Below, in pieces: positions 26,874 through 35,473 of a stretch of 64,000 bases of DNA. Origin of the DNA: Clostridium_AW malenominatum. GTDB lineage: Bacteria; Bacillota; Clostridia; Clostridiales; Clostridiaceae. The number at the start of each line of letters is the position of its first letter. Positions within the stretch are counted from its first letter, which is position 1. Under the pieces are notes generated by a model. That model made no database searches. It had not been told where the DNA came from and was given only the letters and a program-made list of their open reading frames with translations. Where the stretch lies: positions 2,142,934 to 2,206,933 of the forward strand of contig NZ_BAAACF010000001.1 in the NCBI RefSeq assembly GCF_039521365.1, given 5' to 3'. A program made the position numbers and the translations under genes.

Positions 26874-28160
26874 TTATGCATTTACTTCTTCTTCATGCAT
26901 TACGTTATTTTTCTTATTTATTATTTTAAGTAGTATTGTTGATATAACAAATCCTAATAATGAAAATGCAATCATAGTCATAAATACATGCTTGTACCCC
27001 TGAAGTCCTGGTGTTTTATCAAGCATACTACCATATATTGTATACGCAAACATTGAAGGTGAATATCCTAATATGCAAGCTATGGACATAGCTGCTCCAC
27101 TTATTTCCCTTGGAACTTTTATTTCTTCAACCGGTGCAAAGAACACAGCTCTCATTGAGAATACAATGGCTCCAAAACCAAGAGTTAATGACATTCCTAA
27201 ATATACATTCATTGATTCATGAGGTAATAATATAAATCCACCCATGGCAATTGCTGCTACTAGTAATGCTCCTCTTAAGTATTTTGTAGCAGATTTAACT
27301 TTTTTATCTACTAAAAATCCACCCACAGGTCCGCCTACCATTTTTAATCCATATTGATTAATAATACCATATGCTCCTACTAATGTTACAGGCATTCCAT
27401 AAATATCCTTTAAGAAAGGAATGAAGTATGTTAATCCGCAATATACGGAGTAGATTGAAAATATAGTAAGTGATACTATCCATATTTCTGGTGTTTTTAT
27501 TGCTTTAACAACACCTTTAAGTGCAACTTTATTTTTACTAATTTTATTACCATTCTCATCTACATCTTTTATTATGTCATCTTCAAGCATAAAATATGAA
27601 ATAATTCCAATAGCTATAGTTACTGCTGAGAAAAATATTATTGAACCTTTTAAGGCTCCTGCACCTTTTCCTAATAATGCAAATATTCCAAGAGCACTGA
27701 AAGCTACGATGGTGTCAACTACTCCTCTACCTGCTTCCAGGAATCCAAACATTCTTCCTTGTTCATCTTCCGTTCCAAGTAATCTTACAGCTTTTAATAA
27801 AACTGGCCAATAAATTACTTCAGCAAATAAAGAAAATAATCCCCAGATTATTAGTATTCCTATGTATCCTGGAAAAGTAGATAAATATAAACCTACTACC
27901 CCAACACCTATTAGTGACAGAGGAATTAATTTTTTCTTTGAAAATCTGTCAGCTATATATATAGATGCAAAATTACCTATGGTTTGTACCATTCCGTAAA
28001 CAGACATAGCCATACCAATTTGAGTGTGTGTTAAGTTAAGAAATTCTTGCATTGGAACATAAAATGCATCTTTTAAAGATGAAAGCTTAAAAATTGTTCC
28101 TCCTCCTAGGATTAATACAATCAGTTTTATCCATTTCATTCTTTCTTCTTTTTTACTCAT
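26874..28160 (-). CDS. MFS transporter (YihN/UhpC-like)
   Basis: 428 residues, 12 membrane helices in two halves with a charged central loop (EDDIIKDVDENGNKISKNK). The loop motif IADRFSKKKLIPLSLIGVGVVGLYLS matches the MFS signature between helices 2 and 3. The ATG follows AAGGAGG at 7 nt. With the downstream isomerase it forms a two-gene operon. Substrate not readable from sequence. Confidence 0.87.
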   Translation of the reverse strand: MSKKEERMKWIKLIVLILGGGTIFKLSSLKDAFYVPMQEFLNLTHTQIGMAMSVYGMVQTIGNFASIYIADRFSKKKLIPLSLIGVGVVGLYLSTFPGYIGILIIWGLFSLFAEVIYWPVLLKAVRLLGTEDEQGRMFGFLEAGRGVVDTIVAFSALGIFALLGKGAGALKGSIIFFSAVTIAIGIISYFMLEDDIIKDVDENGNKISKNKVALKGVVKAIKTPEIWIVSLTIFSIYSVYCGLTYFIPFLKDIYGMPVTLVGAYGIINQYGLKMVGGPVGGFLVDKKVKSATKYLRGALLVAAIAMGGFILLPHESMNVYLGMSLTLGFGAIVFSMRAVFFAPVEEIKVPREISGAAMSIACILGYSPSMFAYTIYGSMLDKTPGLQGYKHVFMTMIAFSLLGFVISTILLKIINKKNNVMHEEEVNA

Positions 28161-28329
28161 GTAAAGCCCTCCTTAAATTTAATTGAAAACGTATAAATTT
28201 TATATTCATCATTATATATTACTTTTTGTGTAATTTCAAGTATTCTTTTTGAATGTTGTTTATTTTTGTTGTTTTATGTGTATTTCGTAAATTGAATAGA
28301 AACATATTCTTTCATTTACAACATAAAAA

Positions 28330-28353
28330 TACCTCCTAAATATTTAGGAGGTA
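28330..28353 (-). terminator. Terminator of the AGCS symporter gene
   Basis: A perfect 24-bp palindrome with arms TACCTCCTAAAT, followed on the minus strand by TTTTTATG. It lies 20 bp downstream of the symporter stop. Confidence 0.85.
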
Positions 28354-28372
28354 TCTATATATAAAATTAATA

Positions 28373-29740
28373 CTAGTTTTCATCCATTATATAACCATTT
28401 GAAGGGTCAAAAAACTCCTTCGTCAACTTAAATACTTTGGGGCTTAGAAATAACATTGCAATTAAATTAGGAATAATTAATATTCCCAAAATGCAATCTT
28501 GAATATACCATACTAAAGACAAGCTACTAATACACCCCAATACTGTGAAAAGAATAAATGGATATTTAAAATAAGAAGCTTTTTTACTTCCAAATAAATA
28601 GCTTACTCCCACAGTTCCAAAATAGCATTGAACTGGAATAGTAGAATAAGCAAATAAAACCATACTTATTCCAACTACATTTTGAAATACAGGATGGATT
28701 TGACCAAAAGCTATACTGGTAAGTACAGAAGCTGGTTGTCCCGATTCAATAACTCCTGTGCTCAAAATAGATAGTCCTGTAATAGTACAAACAAATATAG
28801 TATCTATCAATACTTCCGTAACGCCGTAAAGTCCTTGTCTTACTGGATGATCTGTAATTGCTGAAGCATGTAAAACAGGAGCAGAGCCTTCACCCGCTTC
28901 ATTAGAATAAAGCCCTCTAGCTACCCCATACCTCATAGATTGCTTTATGGAATAACCTACTACTCCTGCAACACCTGCTTTTATATTAAAAGCACTTTTA
29001 AATATAGTAATAAAGACAAAGGGGATATTTTTTATGTTTAAAATGATTACAATAATACCAAATACTATATAAATTCCAGCCATTATAGGCACTAATTTTT
29101 CAGAAAAGACCGCTAGTCTTTTAACTCCTCCTATGATAACAAGTCCTACACAAAAAACGAGAACTACTGCTGTAATTTTAGGAGAAATCCCTGTAATATT
29201 TTCAACTACTCCTGCAACAGCATTGGATTGTATGAGATTTCCACCGCAGATTTGAAGTATCATAAAGGCTGCATATAGTTTTGCAAGCCAGTGCATATTT
29301 AATCCTTTAGATATGTAATACATTGGACCTCCAACATAAGTTCCATCTTCGGATTTTTCTCTATAAAGCATTCCTATAACTATTTCCCCATACTTTGTTG
29401 CCATTCCTAAAGTTGCAGCAACCCACATCCAAAATAAAGCTCCTGGTCCTCCAGCTACTAATGCCGAAGCAACTCCTACAATATTACCGTTTCCAACGCA
29501 GCTTGCTAATGCTGTACATAATGCTTGGAATGGTGTAACGGTTCCTTCTCCTTTTAATTCATTATTCTTCTTTAAAAACGACTTAATAATAGTTTCATTA
29601 AAAATAAATGGTATTTTTCTTATTTGTATAAACCTTGTCATAATAGTGTAATATAGTCCAATCCCCATCAATGTAATTATCAGCCAGTCTCCCCAAATTA
29701 AATTTGATAAATTCTTAAAAAACTCTTCTAATAGCTTCAT
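28373..29740 (-). CDS. Alanine/glycine:cation symporter family (AGCS) protein
   Basis: 455 residues, about ten membrane helices. The family signature is clear: FQALCTALASCVGNGNIVGVASALVAGGPGALFWMWVAATLGMATKYGE, and GVARGLYSNEAGEGSAPVLHASA further on. The family imports alanine, glycine or glutamine with sodium. It is 18 bp downstream of a DeoR regulator gene, an unusual pairing for this family. Confidence 0.93.
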   Translation of the reverse strand: MKLLEEFFKNLSNLIWGDWLIITLMGIGLYYTIMTRFIQIRKIPFIFNETIIKSFLKKNNELKGEGTVTPFQALCTALASCVGNGNIVGVASALVAGGPGALFWMWVAATLGMATKYGEIVIGMLYREKSEDGTYVGGPMYYISKGLNMHWLAKLYAAFMILQICGGNLIQSNAVAGVVENITGISPKITAVVLVFCVGLVIIGGVKRLAVFSEKLVPIMAGIYIVFGIIVIILNIKNIPFVFITIFKSAFNIKAGVAGVVGYSIKQSMRYGVARGLYSNEAGEGSAPVLHASAITDHPVRQGLYGVTEVLIDTIFVCTITGLSILSTGVIESGQPASVLTSIAFGQIHPVFQNVVGISMVLFAYSTIPVQCYFGTVGVSYLFGSKKASYFKYPFILFTVLGCISSLSLVWYIQDCILGILIIPNLIAMLFLSPKVFKLTKEFFDPSNGYIMDEN

Positions 29741-29758
29741 GGAAATCCCCCTTCGTTT

Positions 29759-30523
29759 TTATTGATTTACGATTTCTATACCACTATTTAAATATTTTTC
29801 TAAAACATTTTTCTTAATTTTAGAATCAGTAATTATCATATTTACCTCGTCTAAATTGCACACTTTTAATAAAGAAACAGAATCAAATTTGCTACTATCC
29901 GCTAACACAATTACATTTTGGGAAATTTCAATAAATTTTTTCTGAATTTGCAAATGCTCAAATATAAAATCTGTAAGTCCCTCTTTTAGAGAAACACCGC
30001 TTACACTTATAAAAGCAGTATTTATATTAAAGTTTTCTATATATTTTAGTGTAATATCGCCAACTAAAGAGAATTCGTCATTCTTTAAAACACCACCAGT
30101 AAGTATTATGGTGTATTTATCCATATCAAGCAATTCATTTGCTATGGCAAGGGAATTAGTTAATATGGTTAATTTTTTAAATTTGGTCTTTAATACTTTT
30201 GCTATTTCTAAATTTGTAGTGCTTGCATCCATGGCTAAGGACTGTCCTTCAGCCACGTATCTAGCTGCAATATTAGCTACTTCTATTTTTTCATTAGTAA
30301 ATTCCTTTTCTCTATTTTCAAATTTTAATTGATTATTTCCTACCTTATTTAAAACTGCTCCTCCATATACTCTTTCAAGATGTCCTTCTTTCTCTAGATA
30401 TTCTAAGTCTCTTCTTATGGTTTCTATGGATACGTTAAAAAGCTTAGTAAGCTTTGAAACCTTAACAGAGCCTTCACTATTTAATATACTAAGAATTTGT
30501 TCATATCTCTCTTGTGCTAGCAT
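29759..30523 (-). CDS. DeoR-family transcriptional regulator
   Basis: 254 residues. The N-terminal helix-turn-helix reads ILNSEGSVKVSKLTKLFNVSIETIRRDLEYLEKEGHLERVYGGAVL. The C-terminal DeoRC sensor has AMDASTTNLEIAKVL, ILTGGVLKNDEFSLVG and VLADSSKFD. DeoR proteins usually sense phosphosugars. It is first in a two-gene operon with the AGCS symporter and probably autoregulated through the repeats at 30584-30635. Confidence 0.92.
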   Translation of the reverse strand: MLAQERYEQILSILNSEGSVKVSKLTKLFNVSIETIRRDLEYLEKEGHLERVYGGAVLNKVGNNQLKFENREKEFTNEKIEVANIAARYVAEGQSLAMDASTTNLEIAKVLKTKFKKLTILTNSLAIANELLDMDKYTIILTGGVLKNDEFSLVGDITLKYIENFNINTAFISVSGVSLKEGLTDFIFEHLQIQKKFIEISQNVIVLADSSKFDSVSLLKVCNLDEVNMIITDSKIKKNVLEKYLNSGIEIVNQ

Positions 30524-30583
30524 AAGTAATACCCCTCCTAATTTTTCAATACTCTCTTTTAAGATTATATCCTATTCTTCAAT

Positions 30584-30635
30584 AACTTTCAATATAAGTA
30601 CATACAATTCCACAAATTTAAACAACTTTCAATAT
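30584..30635. promoter_or_regulatory. Pair of 12-bp direct repeats, candidate DeoR operator
   Basis: AACTTTCAATAT occurs at 30584-30595 and 30624-30635, exactly 40 bp apart, upstream of the DeoR gene. CTTTCAA-type repeats are known in operators of Gram-positive DeoR regulators. Confidence 0.5.
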
Positions 30636-30741
30636 TCATTATATAAATTATAATGAAATTGTTTGAATTTTAAGATATAATATAATTGATCTTTATTGTA
30701 TGAATGGACAATAACAATATATACTTACTAGGAGGATAGAG

Positions 30742-31608
30742 ATGGAAAAGGAAAAGATATTTGATTTACTTGAAAACTCGGATCGTTTGCCGAAGCTTTC
30801 TAAGGATGTAAGCGAAATTCTCGAAATGCTCAAGAATCCTGTAGGCTTTGATATAGACGAATTAATAGAAAAAATTTATAAAGTAGATAATCTAAATGAA
30901 TTAATGTTAAAAAATCTTAATTCCGGTTATTTTCAAACTAATAAAAAATTTGAAACCATTAAAGAGTCAATTGTGTACTTTGGTATGCAGGCTGTTCAAA
31001 ACTTCATCATATTTTTTATAACTCTACAACTATTTTCTCATGACTCTAGTACTAACAAAAGTAATAGAACTTTTACTATGAGCCACTATTGGAATCATGT
31101 CCTTGGGACATCTGTGGCAAGCTGTATGTTATCAGCTAAAATAAAATATGGTGATAAATACAAACTTTTTTCCTATGGATTAATACACGATATAGGCATA
31201 GCAGTATTAGACACCTGCCTTCCTGAATTGATTGATGAAGTTACTGAAAAGCTAAAAAATGGTATGCACCAAATAGTTGCAGAGCGTTTGGTATTAGGCG
31301 GCTTAACCCACGCTGACATAGGAGGATGGGTTTGCAGAAAATGGAACATCCGCGATGATATTACAAATATAGTTGAACATCATCATACGCCTTTCTTGGC
31401 AAAATTAAATCCTGTTGAGATGAAGCTCCTTTACCTTGCAGACGCCATTAGCACAGAGTACTACGAAAAGTTATTAGGTGTAAACTTAAACCACGGAATT
31501 AGCACTAAAATTATGGACTCTTTAGGTATCACTCAATCTGACATGAATTCAGCTATTGAGGCTCTCCCAGGTGAAATACAAAAGCTTAGAAATTACTTAA
31601 CAGTATAA
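30742..31608 (+). CDS. HDOD-domain signalling protein
   Basis: 288 residues with the HDOD pattern: LPKLSKDVSEILEML, IKESIVYFGMQAVQNFII, HYWNHVLGTSVASCMLSAKI, then GLIHDIGIAVLD, which keeps an HD pair, and NIVEHHHTPF. HDOD proteins are signalling or stress regulators; catalytic activity is usually absent. AGGAGGATAG precedes the ATG. Monocistronic. Confidence 0.88.
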   Translation: MEKEKIFDLLENSDRLPKLSKDVSEILEMLKNPVGFDIDELIEKIYKVDNLNELMLKNLNSGYFQTNKKFETIKESIVYFGMQAVQNFIIFFITLQLFSHDSSTNKSNRTFTMSHYWNHVLGTSVASCMLSAKIKYGDKYKLFSYGLIHDIGIAVLDTCLPELIDEVTEKLKNGMHQIVAERLVLGGLTHADIGGWVCRKWNIRDDITNIVEHHHTPFLAKLNPVEMKLLYLADAISTEYYEKLLGVNLNHGISTKIMDSLGITQSDMNSAIEALPGEIQKLRNYLTV

Positions 31609-31634
31609 AAAAACTAAGAGTTATTCTTATGTAG

Positions 31635-31695
31635 TAAAATTAAGGCTTTTCCAATTATCTTCTATCATATCCTTGCCAAGTCCAATGTATTTCTT
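31635..31695. pseudogene. 61-bp duplicated fragment of the MBL-fold gene
   Basis: This stretch matches 32762-32822, inside the MBL-fold hydrolase gene, at 58 of 61 positions (same plus-strand orientation). It starts TAAAATTAAGGCTTTTCC and ends AATGTATTTCTT. It is intergenic and cannot be expressed as a protein. Its CTTTTCCAA is matched by TTGGAAAAG just downstream (about 31704-31712), giving a long-loop inverted repeat. Confidence 0.75.
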
Positions 31696-31824
31696 CGGCA
31701 GACTTGGAAAAGCTTAAAAAACTTAAAACCTTTATTGTCTTATAAAGATATGCTATAATCCCTATATAAAAATTAAATTGAATTTGTAAAATATCATATT
31801 CAAAAATTCATTATACGAGGTATT

Positions 31825-32235
31825 ATGTATATGAACAAAAAATTATTAACCACTGTTACACGTATTATCTGGATTTTATTTACCATAAGCACTATAATTA
31901 CAATATTTATTCTTTTTAAAGGTACAATTAATTCCTTTATGGGTAAATTTTTAAATGGTTATATAATTTTTATTTTCTTCTTTCTTTTTTATAATGGTTT
32001 TGTCACCATTCTCAATATGAGCAAGCTAAAATGGGATGAAATAAGGAAAAGATTACTTAGGTTTTTTATTCTTTTTTCAATATTTTTAGCAGTGAATTTT
32101 GTATTAACATATTTAATCAAAGGTAAGGCTAATATACCAGGTTTATCTACCCCTTTTGGCTTTGCTTTTGGTATTACCTTTATGGATATTATATTTACAA
32201 AGGAAAGAAACAATAAAAAGAAACTTAATTCATAA
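31825..32235 (+). CDS. Uncharacterised small membrane protein
   Basis: 136 residues with four membrane helices (about 10-32, 43-65, 82-102, 108-124) and a Lys/Asn-rich tail. Not recognised. GAGGT precedes the ATG weakly; the gene ends at a strong terminator. No functional link to neighbours is visible. Confidence 0.6.
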   Translation: MYMNKKLLTTVTRIIWILFTISTIITIFILFKGTINSFMGKFLNGYIIFIFFFLFYNGFVTILNMSKLKWDEIRKRLLRFFILFSIFLAVNFVLTYLIKGKANIPGLSTPFGFAFGITFMDIIFTKERNNKKKLNS

Positions 32236-32259
32236 TACTTATGAACTAAGTTTCTTTTT
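32215..32259. terminator. Bidirectional terminator
   Basis: AAAAAGAAACTTA and TAAGTTTCTTTTT form the stem between two converging genes; it overlaps the last codons of the upstream gene. Confidence 0.8.
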
Positions 32260-32288
32260 ATCTCTTATATATCGTACTCCCTTATATG

Positions 32289-33128
32289 CTAAATATCTAT
32301 TTTATCTCCAGTACTTAAGTACTTAACTCCCTCTCCTAGCTTTTCTTTTAGTCGTAAGTATCCTCTTTCCCCTGTGCAGTGTCCTGTATAAACCACTTCT
32401 ACTTCTTCTTTAATAATCACTCCGGATATTTTATCTATTTCCTCATTCTCCATACAAAGACCATCCCATCTACCTTCATTCATTAAGTGAAACCCACCAA
32501 CTATTCCTTTAATTTTTTCTCCTGGGAACAAATCTTTTGCTGTTTTTATAATATTGATAATGCCATTATGAGCACACCCTGTAAAAATCACAATTCCCTC
32601 TTCTCCTCTTATGACTAATACAAGTTCATGGGTAAATTCATCTCTTCTAAACCCATTTTTATCTTCCATATAAAGATTGCTATTTCCCTGTGGAAGAGGG
32701 TAATCTTTCTCTATTTCCGAGATAATAAAAATATTCTTTTCTATTTCAGTAAATTCATTAATAAAATTAAGCCTTTTCCAATTATCTTCTATCATATCTT
32801 TGCCAAGACCAATGTATTTCTTATCCCCTTCTTTATAGGCATAGTAGTCCTTTATAGCTTCCTTTTTTAAATACACTTTTCCTATACTATTGCTACTAAA
32901 AAAAGCTTTTAGCCCTCCACCATGATCATTATGTCCATGGGATAAAACCACTGCATCTATCTCTTCAATATTAATTCCAAGCTTCTCTCCATTGCTTAAA
33001 AAACTTCCTGAAGCACCTGTATCTAGTAATATCTTTTTATTGCCAAATTCTATGTAGAGACTAAGTCCATGTTCGCAAGCTAAATCCTCATTAATTTTTG
33101 TGTTTTCCATTAGTGCTGTAATTTTCAT
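32289..33128 (-). CDS. MBL-fold metallo-hydrolase (DHPPP-synthase-like)
   Basis: 279 residues. The metal motif is SHGHNDHGGG, with a further His in FTGCAHNG and a C-terminal YTGHCTGE. The N-terminus MKITALMENTKINEDLACEHGLSLYIE is that of the subgroup annotated as 7,8-dihydropterin-6-yl-methyl-4-(beta-D-ribofuranosyl)aminobenzene 5'-phosphate synthase homologues; in bacteria its true substrate is unknown. A 61-bp piece of it is duplicated at 31635-31695. Confidence 0.85.
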   Translation of the reverse strand: MKITALMENTKINEDLACEHGLSLYIEFGNKKILLDTGASGSFLSNGEKLGINIEEIDAVVLSHGHNDHGGGLKAFFSSNSIGKVYLKKEAIKDYYAYKEGDKKYIGLGKDMIEDNWKRLNFINEFTEIEKNIFIISEIEKDYPLPQGNSNLYMEDKNGFRRDEFTHELVLVIRGEEGIVIFTGCAHNGIINIIKTAKDLFPGEKIKGIVGGFHLMNEGRWDGLCMENEEIDKISGVIIKEEVEVVYTGHCTGERGYLRLKEKLGEGVKYLSTGDKIDI

Positions 33129-33247
33129 TTATATTACCCCCGTAATTTTATTTTTTTATTATAATCTTATATTACTTTTATTATAATAATAACTAATGGT
33201 ACAATTAAAGCATATTTTAAAATATATATCATATAGGAGATGTTAAC

Positions 33248-34117
33248 ATGAATTTAAATAGAAACGACTTATGTTGGTGCGGAAGTGGAGTAAAGTATAA
33301 AAAGTGTCATATTGGCTTTGATGAAAAGTTAAATAGTTTAATGGAACAAGGCTTTCACGTTCCACCAAGGGAAATAATTAAGACTAAAGAGCAAATTGAA
33401 GGTATAAGAAAAAGTGGTGAAATTAATACTGCTGTACTAGATTTAGTGGGGAAAAATATAAAAGAAGGCATGACTACTGAAGAAATTGATAAATTAGTTT
33501 ATGATTACACCATATCTCAAGGAGCGGTTCCAGCAACTCTTAACTTTGAGGGCTATCCAAAAAGTTTATGTACCTCAATAAATAATGAAGTATGCCATGG
33601 TATTCCTAGCGAGGATGTAATTCTCAAGAATGGAGACATTGTAAATGTTGATGTATCCACCATATTAAATGGATATTATTCAGATGCTTCAAGGATGTTT
33701 ATAATTGGTGAAGCTAGTGAAGATGCAAGAAAGTTAGTAGAGGTTTCAAAGGAATGCTTGTATAAAGGTATAGAAGCAGTAAAACCTTGGGGATTTTTAG
33801 ACGATGTAGGAGCCGCAATTCAAGAACACGCAGAGAAGCATGGCTACTCTGTGGTAAGAGATTTCGGTGGTCATGGCATTGGACTTGAGTTTCACGAAGA
33901 ACCTTTTGTAGCTCACCACGGTAAAAGAGGTGAAGGCATGATTTTGGTTCCTGGCATGGTATTTACAATAGAACCTATGATAAATGCAGGCTCTTATGAA
34001 ATAGTAGTAGACTCTAATGATAATTGGACAGTATTAACAGAAGATGGCTCTCTTTCCTCCCAATGGGAACACACAATACTAGTAACAGAAGATGGAGTAG
34101 AACTAATTACTTGGTAA
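33248..34117 (+). CDS. map: Type I methionine aminopeptidase with N-terminal SEC-C zinc motif
   Basis: 289 residues. The N-terminal NDLCWCGSGVKYKKCH is a SEC-C zinc knuckle, found in some Firmicute and other MetAPs and in SecA. The catalytic domain keeps the metal ligands: Asp pair in VNVDVSTILNGYYSDASRMF, His in GGHGIGLEFHEEP, Glu in FTIEPMIN and the final Glu in SSQWEHTILV. It removes initiator methionine from new proteins. It is a stand-alone extra map rather than the copy in the ribosomal protein operon. AGGAGATGTTAAC precedes the ATG. Confidence 0.93.
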   Translation: MNLNRNDLCWCGSGVKYKKCHIGFDEKLNSLMEQGFHVPPREIIKTKEQIEGIRKSGEINTAVLDLVGKNIKEGMTTEEIDKLVYDYTISQGAVPATLNFEGYPKSLCTSINNEVCHGIPSEDVILKNGDIVNVDVSTILNGYYSDASRMFIIGEASEDARKLVEVSKECLYKGIEAVKPWGFLDDVGAAIQEHAEKHGYSVVRDFGGHGIGLEFHEEPFVAHHGKRGEGMILVPGMVFTIEPMINAGSYEIVVDSNDNWTVLTEDGSLSSQWEHTILVTEDGVELITW

Positions 34118-34153
34118 ATATATTCCAATAGTCTTATATTTACCAACAGTCTA

Positions 34154-34181
34154 AGGACTTAAGTGATGCCACTTAAGTCCT
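34154..34181. terminator. Intrinsic terminator
   Basis: AGGACTTAAGTG and CACTTAAGTCCT pair around a 4-nt loop, followed by TGTTTATTT, downstream of map. Confidence 0.8.
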
Positions 34182-34205
34182 GTTTATTTAATTCATGCTT
34201 AATCT

Positions 34206-34427
34206 TTATTTAGTAATCTTAGCTGCAATTAGGATTATATTTATCATAATAAAAAACAATATAATACCTATTCTAATTTCACATTTATGAATATATTTAA
34301 TTATTTCTTTTTTATCTGAATCTAAATCATTTTCTTTTTTATAAAAGTTCTCAAAATCTTTGATGCTAAAATACAAGAGAATAGCAAATAATGAATTTGT
34401 AACTACCTTCATGAAAGTTATATTCAA
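34206..34427 (-). CDS. Uncharacterised two-helix membrane protein
   Basis: 73 residues with a hydrophobic segment at each end (about 5-22 and 51-70) and a charged middle rich in Lys, Glu and Asp. Not recognised. The start is TTG 34427, 9 nt after AGGAGG. The 299 bp upstream (34428-34726) hold no gene I can support. Confidence 0.5.
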   Translation of the reverse strand: MNITFMKVVTNSLFAILLYFSIKDFENFYKKENDLDSDKKEIIKYIHKCEIRIGIILFFIMINIILIAAKITK

Positions 34428-34726
34428 TATTACTTACCTCCTACTAACTTATTTCTTGAAATTCAATGGTAATTTATTACTTATATGATGCCATATATAA
34501 CATTACTAATGGGAATTTTCCATATGTATTTTAGGGGAGATTTTTAGTTATTTTTGTGTTTATATATTCAGAACGTGAAATAATGTATGATGTAATTATT
34601 AAATTTAAAAGGGAGAATAATGTTCTTTGGACATTGAATAATATGGTATAATTTTCTTGTTAGATAAATCGAATTATATGAATTATGTGAGAAGATGATG
34701 CAAGATGAATTTAAGGAGGAAGATGT

Positions 34727-34933
34727 ATATACGAATATAAATTTGTAGAAGTTCCAATTGAAAGAAAGTTTTCAGTAAAAACAGGTGACAGTTTCAAAGA
34801 GTGTCAGGATATAATCATAAAAGAAGCGGTTAATGGTTGGAGATTAGTTCAAGTTGTAATTCCACCAAACGAAAAAATGGGAGTTTTAGCTGCTTATGAA
34901 TATCAAATAATTTTTGAAAGGGAGAATAAGTAG
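34727..34933 (+). CDS. DUF4177 family small protein with apparent ATA start codon
   Basis: An uninterrupted frame of 68 codons begins with ATA-TAC-GAA-TAT-AAA and would read (M)YEYKFVEVPIERKF; the middle VNGWRLVQVV and the end YEYQIIFERENK are typical of DUF4177. AAGGAGG (34713-34719) stands exactly 7 nt upstream of the ATA. The nearby ATG at 34723 is out of frame and closes after five codons. Either ATA is used as start, or an ATG-to-ATA change has silenced the gene. Function of the family is unknown. Confidence 0.65.
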   Translation: MYEYKFVEVPIERKFSVKTGDSFKECQDIIIKEAVNGWRLVQVVIPPNEKMGVLAAYEYQIIFERENK

Positions 34934-35023
34934 AGGAAACAGGTAAAATCTGCAGATATATTTTAGTTACATTACGTAGAAAAATGAGTATGAAAAAGAT
35001 TATTTGTACTATGGGAGGTTAGT

Positions 35024-35245
35024 ATGAAAAATACAAAAACATGTCCAAAATGCAATTCAAAATCTATTTCAAGAATTCTAGGTGAAGCAGGGCCACATGG
35101 TTCTGGCAATATCATCATGACTGGAATGACTGTTTTCAGCGCTGTAAAGGTAACAAGATATCTGTGTTGTGAATGCGGATATTCTGAAGAATGGATTGAT
35201 GATAAAAAAGATATAGAAAAAATTATTTATATGTTAAAATGGTAA
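35024..35245 (+). CDS. Small zinc-ribbon protein
   Basis: 73 residues with CPKCNSKSI near the N-terminus and CCECGYSEEW in the second half, a four-cysteine zinc ribbon around a Gly/Met-rich hydrophobic loop. GGGAGGTTAGT precedes the ATG. It lies 90 bp after the DUF4177 gene and may be co-transcribed. Function unknown. Confidence 0.7.
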   Translation: MKNTKTCPKCNSKSISRILGEAGPHGSGNIIMTGMTVFSAVKVTRYLCCECGYSEEWIDDKKDIEKIIYMLKW

Positions 35246-35302
35246 AATTATCAAGAGTCTACTTTCTAATTTAACGTTATAACTTAAAGCTAATAATTTA
35301 CT

Positions 35303-35344
35303 AAAATACCGTATTATTCAAGTCTGAATTTTACGGTATTTTTT
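35303..35344 (+). terminator. Intrinsic terminator
   Basis: AAAATACCGTA and TACGGTATTTT arms with a T-run, downstream of the zinc-ribbon gene. Confidence 0.8.
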
Positions 35345-35473
35345 ATGTCGTGATTCAAATACAGTACCAAAAGAGTATTAAAACACATACTATGTTTAGA
35401 TTGAATTATTGCAAAACTAAGTTTTTTGCCAGCTCTATTTAATGAAGTTATATTTACAAATTAATCTCGTCCA

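Noticed and set aside
34560..34670. Short frame starting ATGTATGATGTA and ending at TATAA before the DUF4177 gene
   Set aside because: Only 22 codons, no ribosome binding site, no recognisable family.
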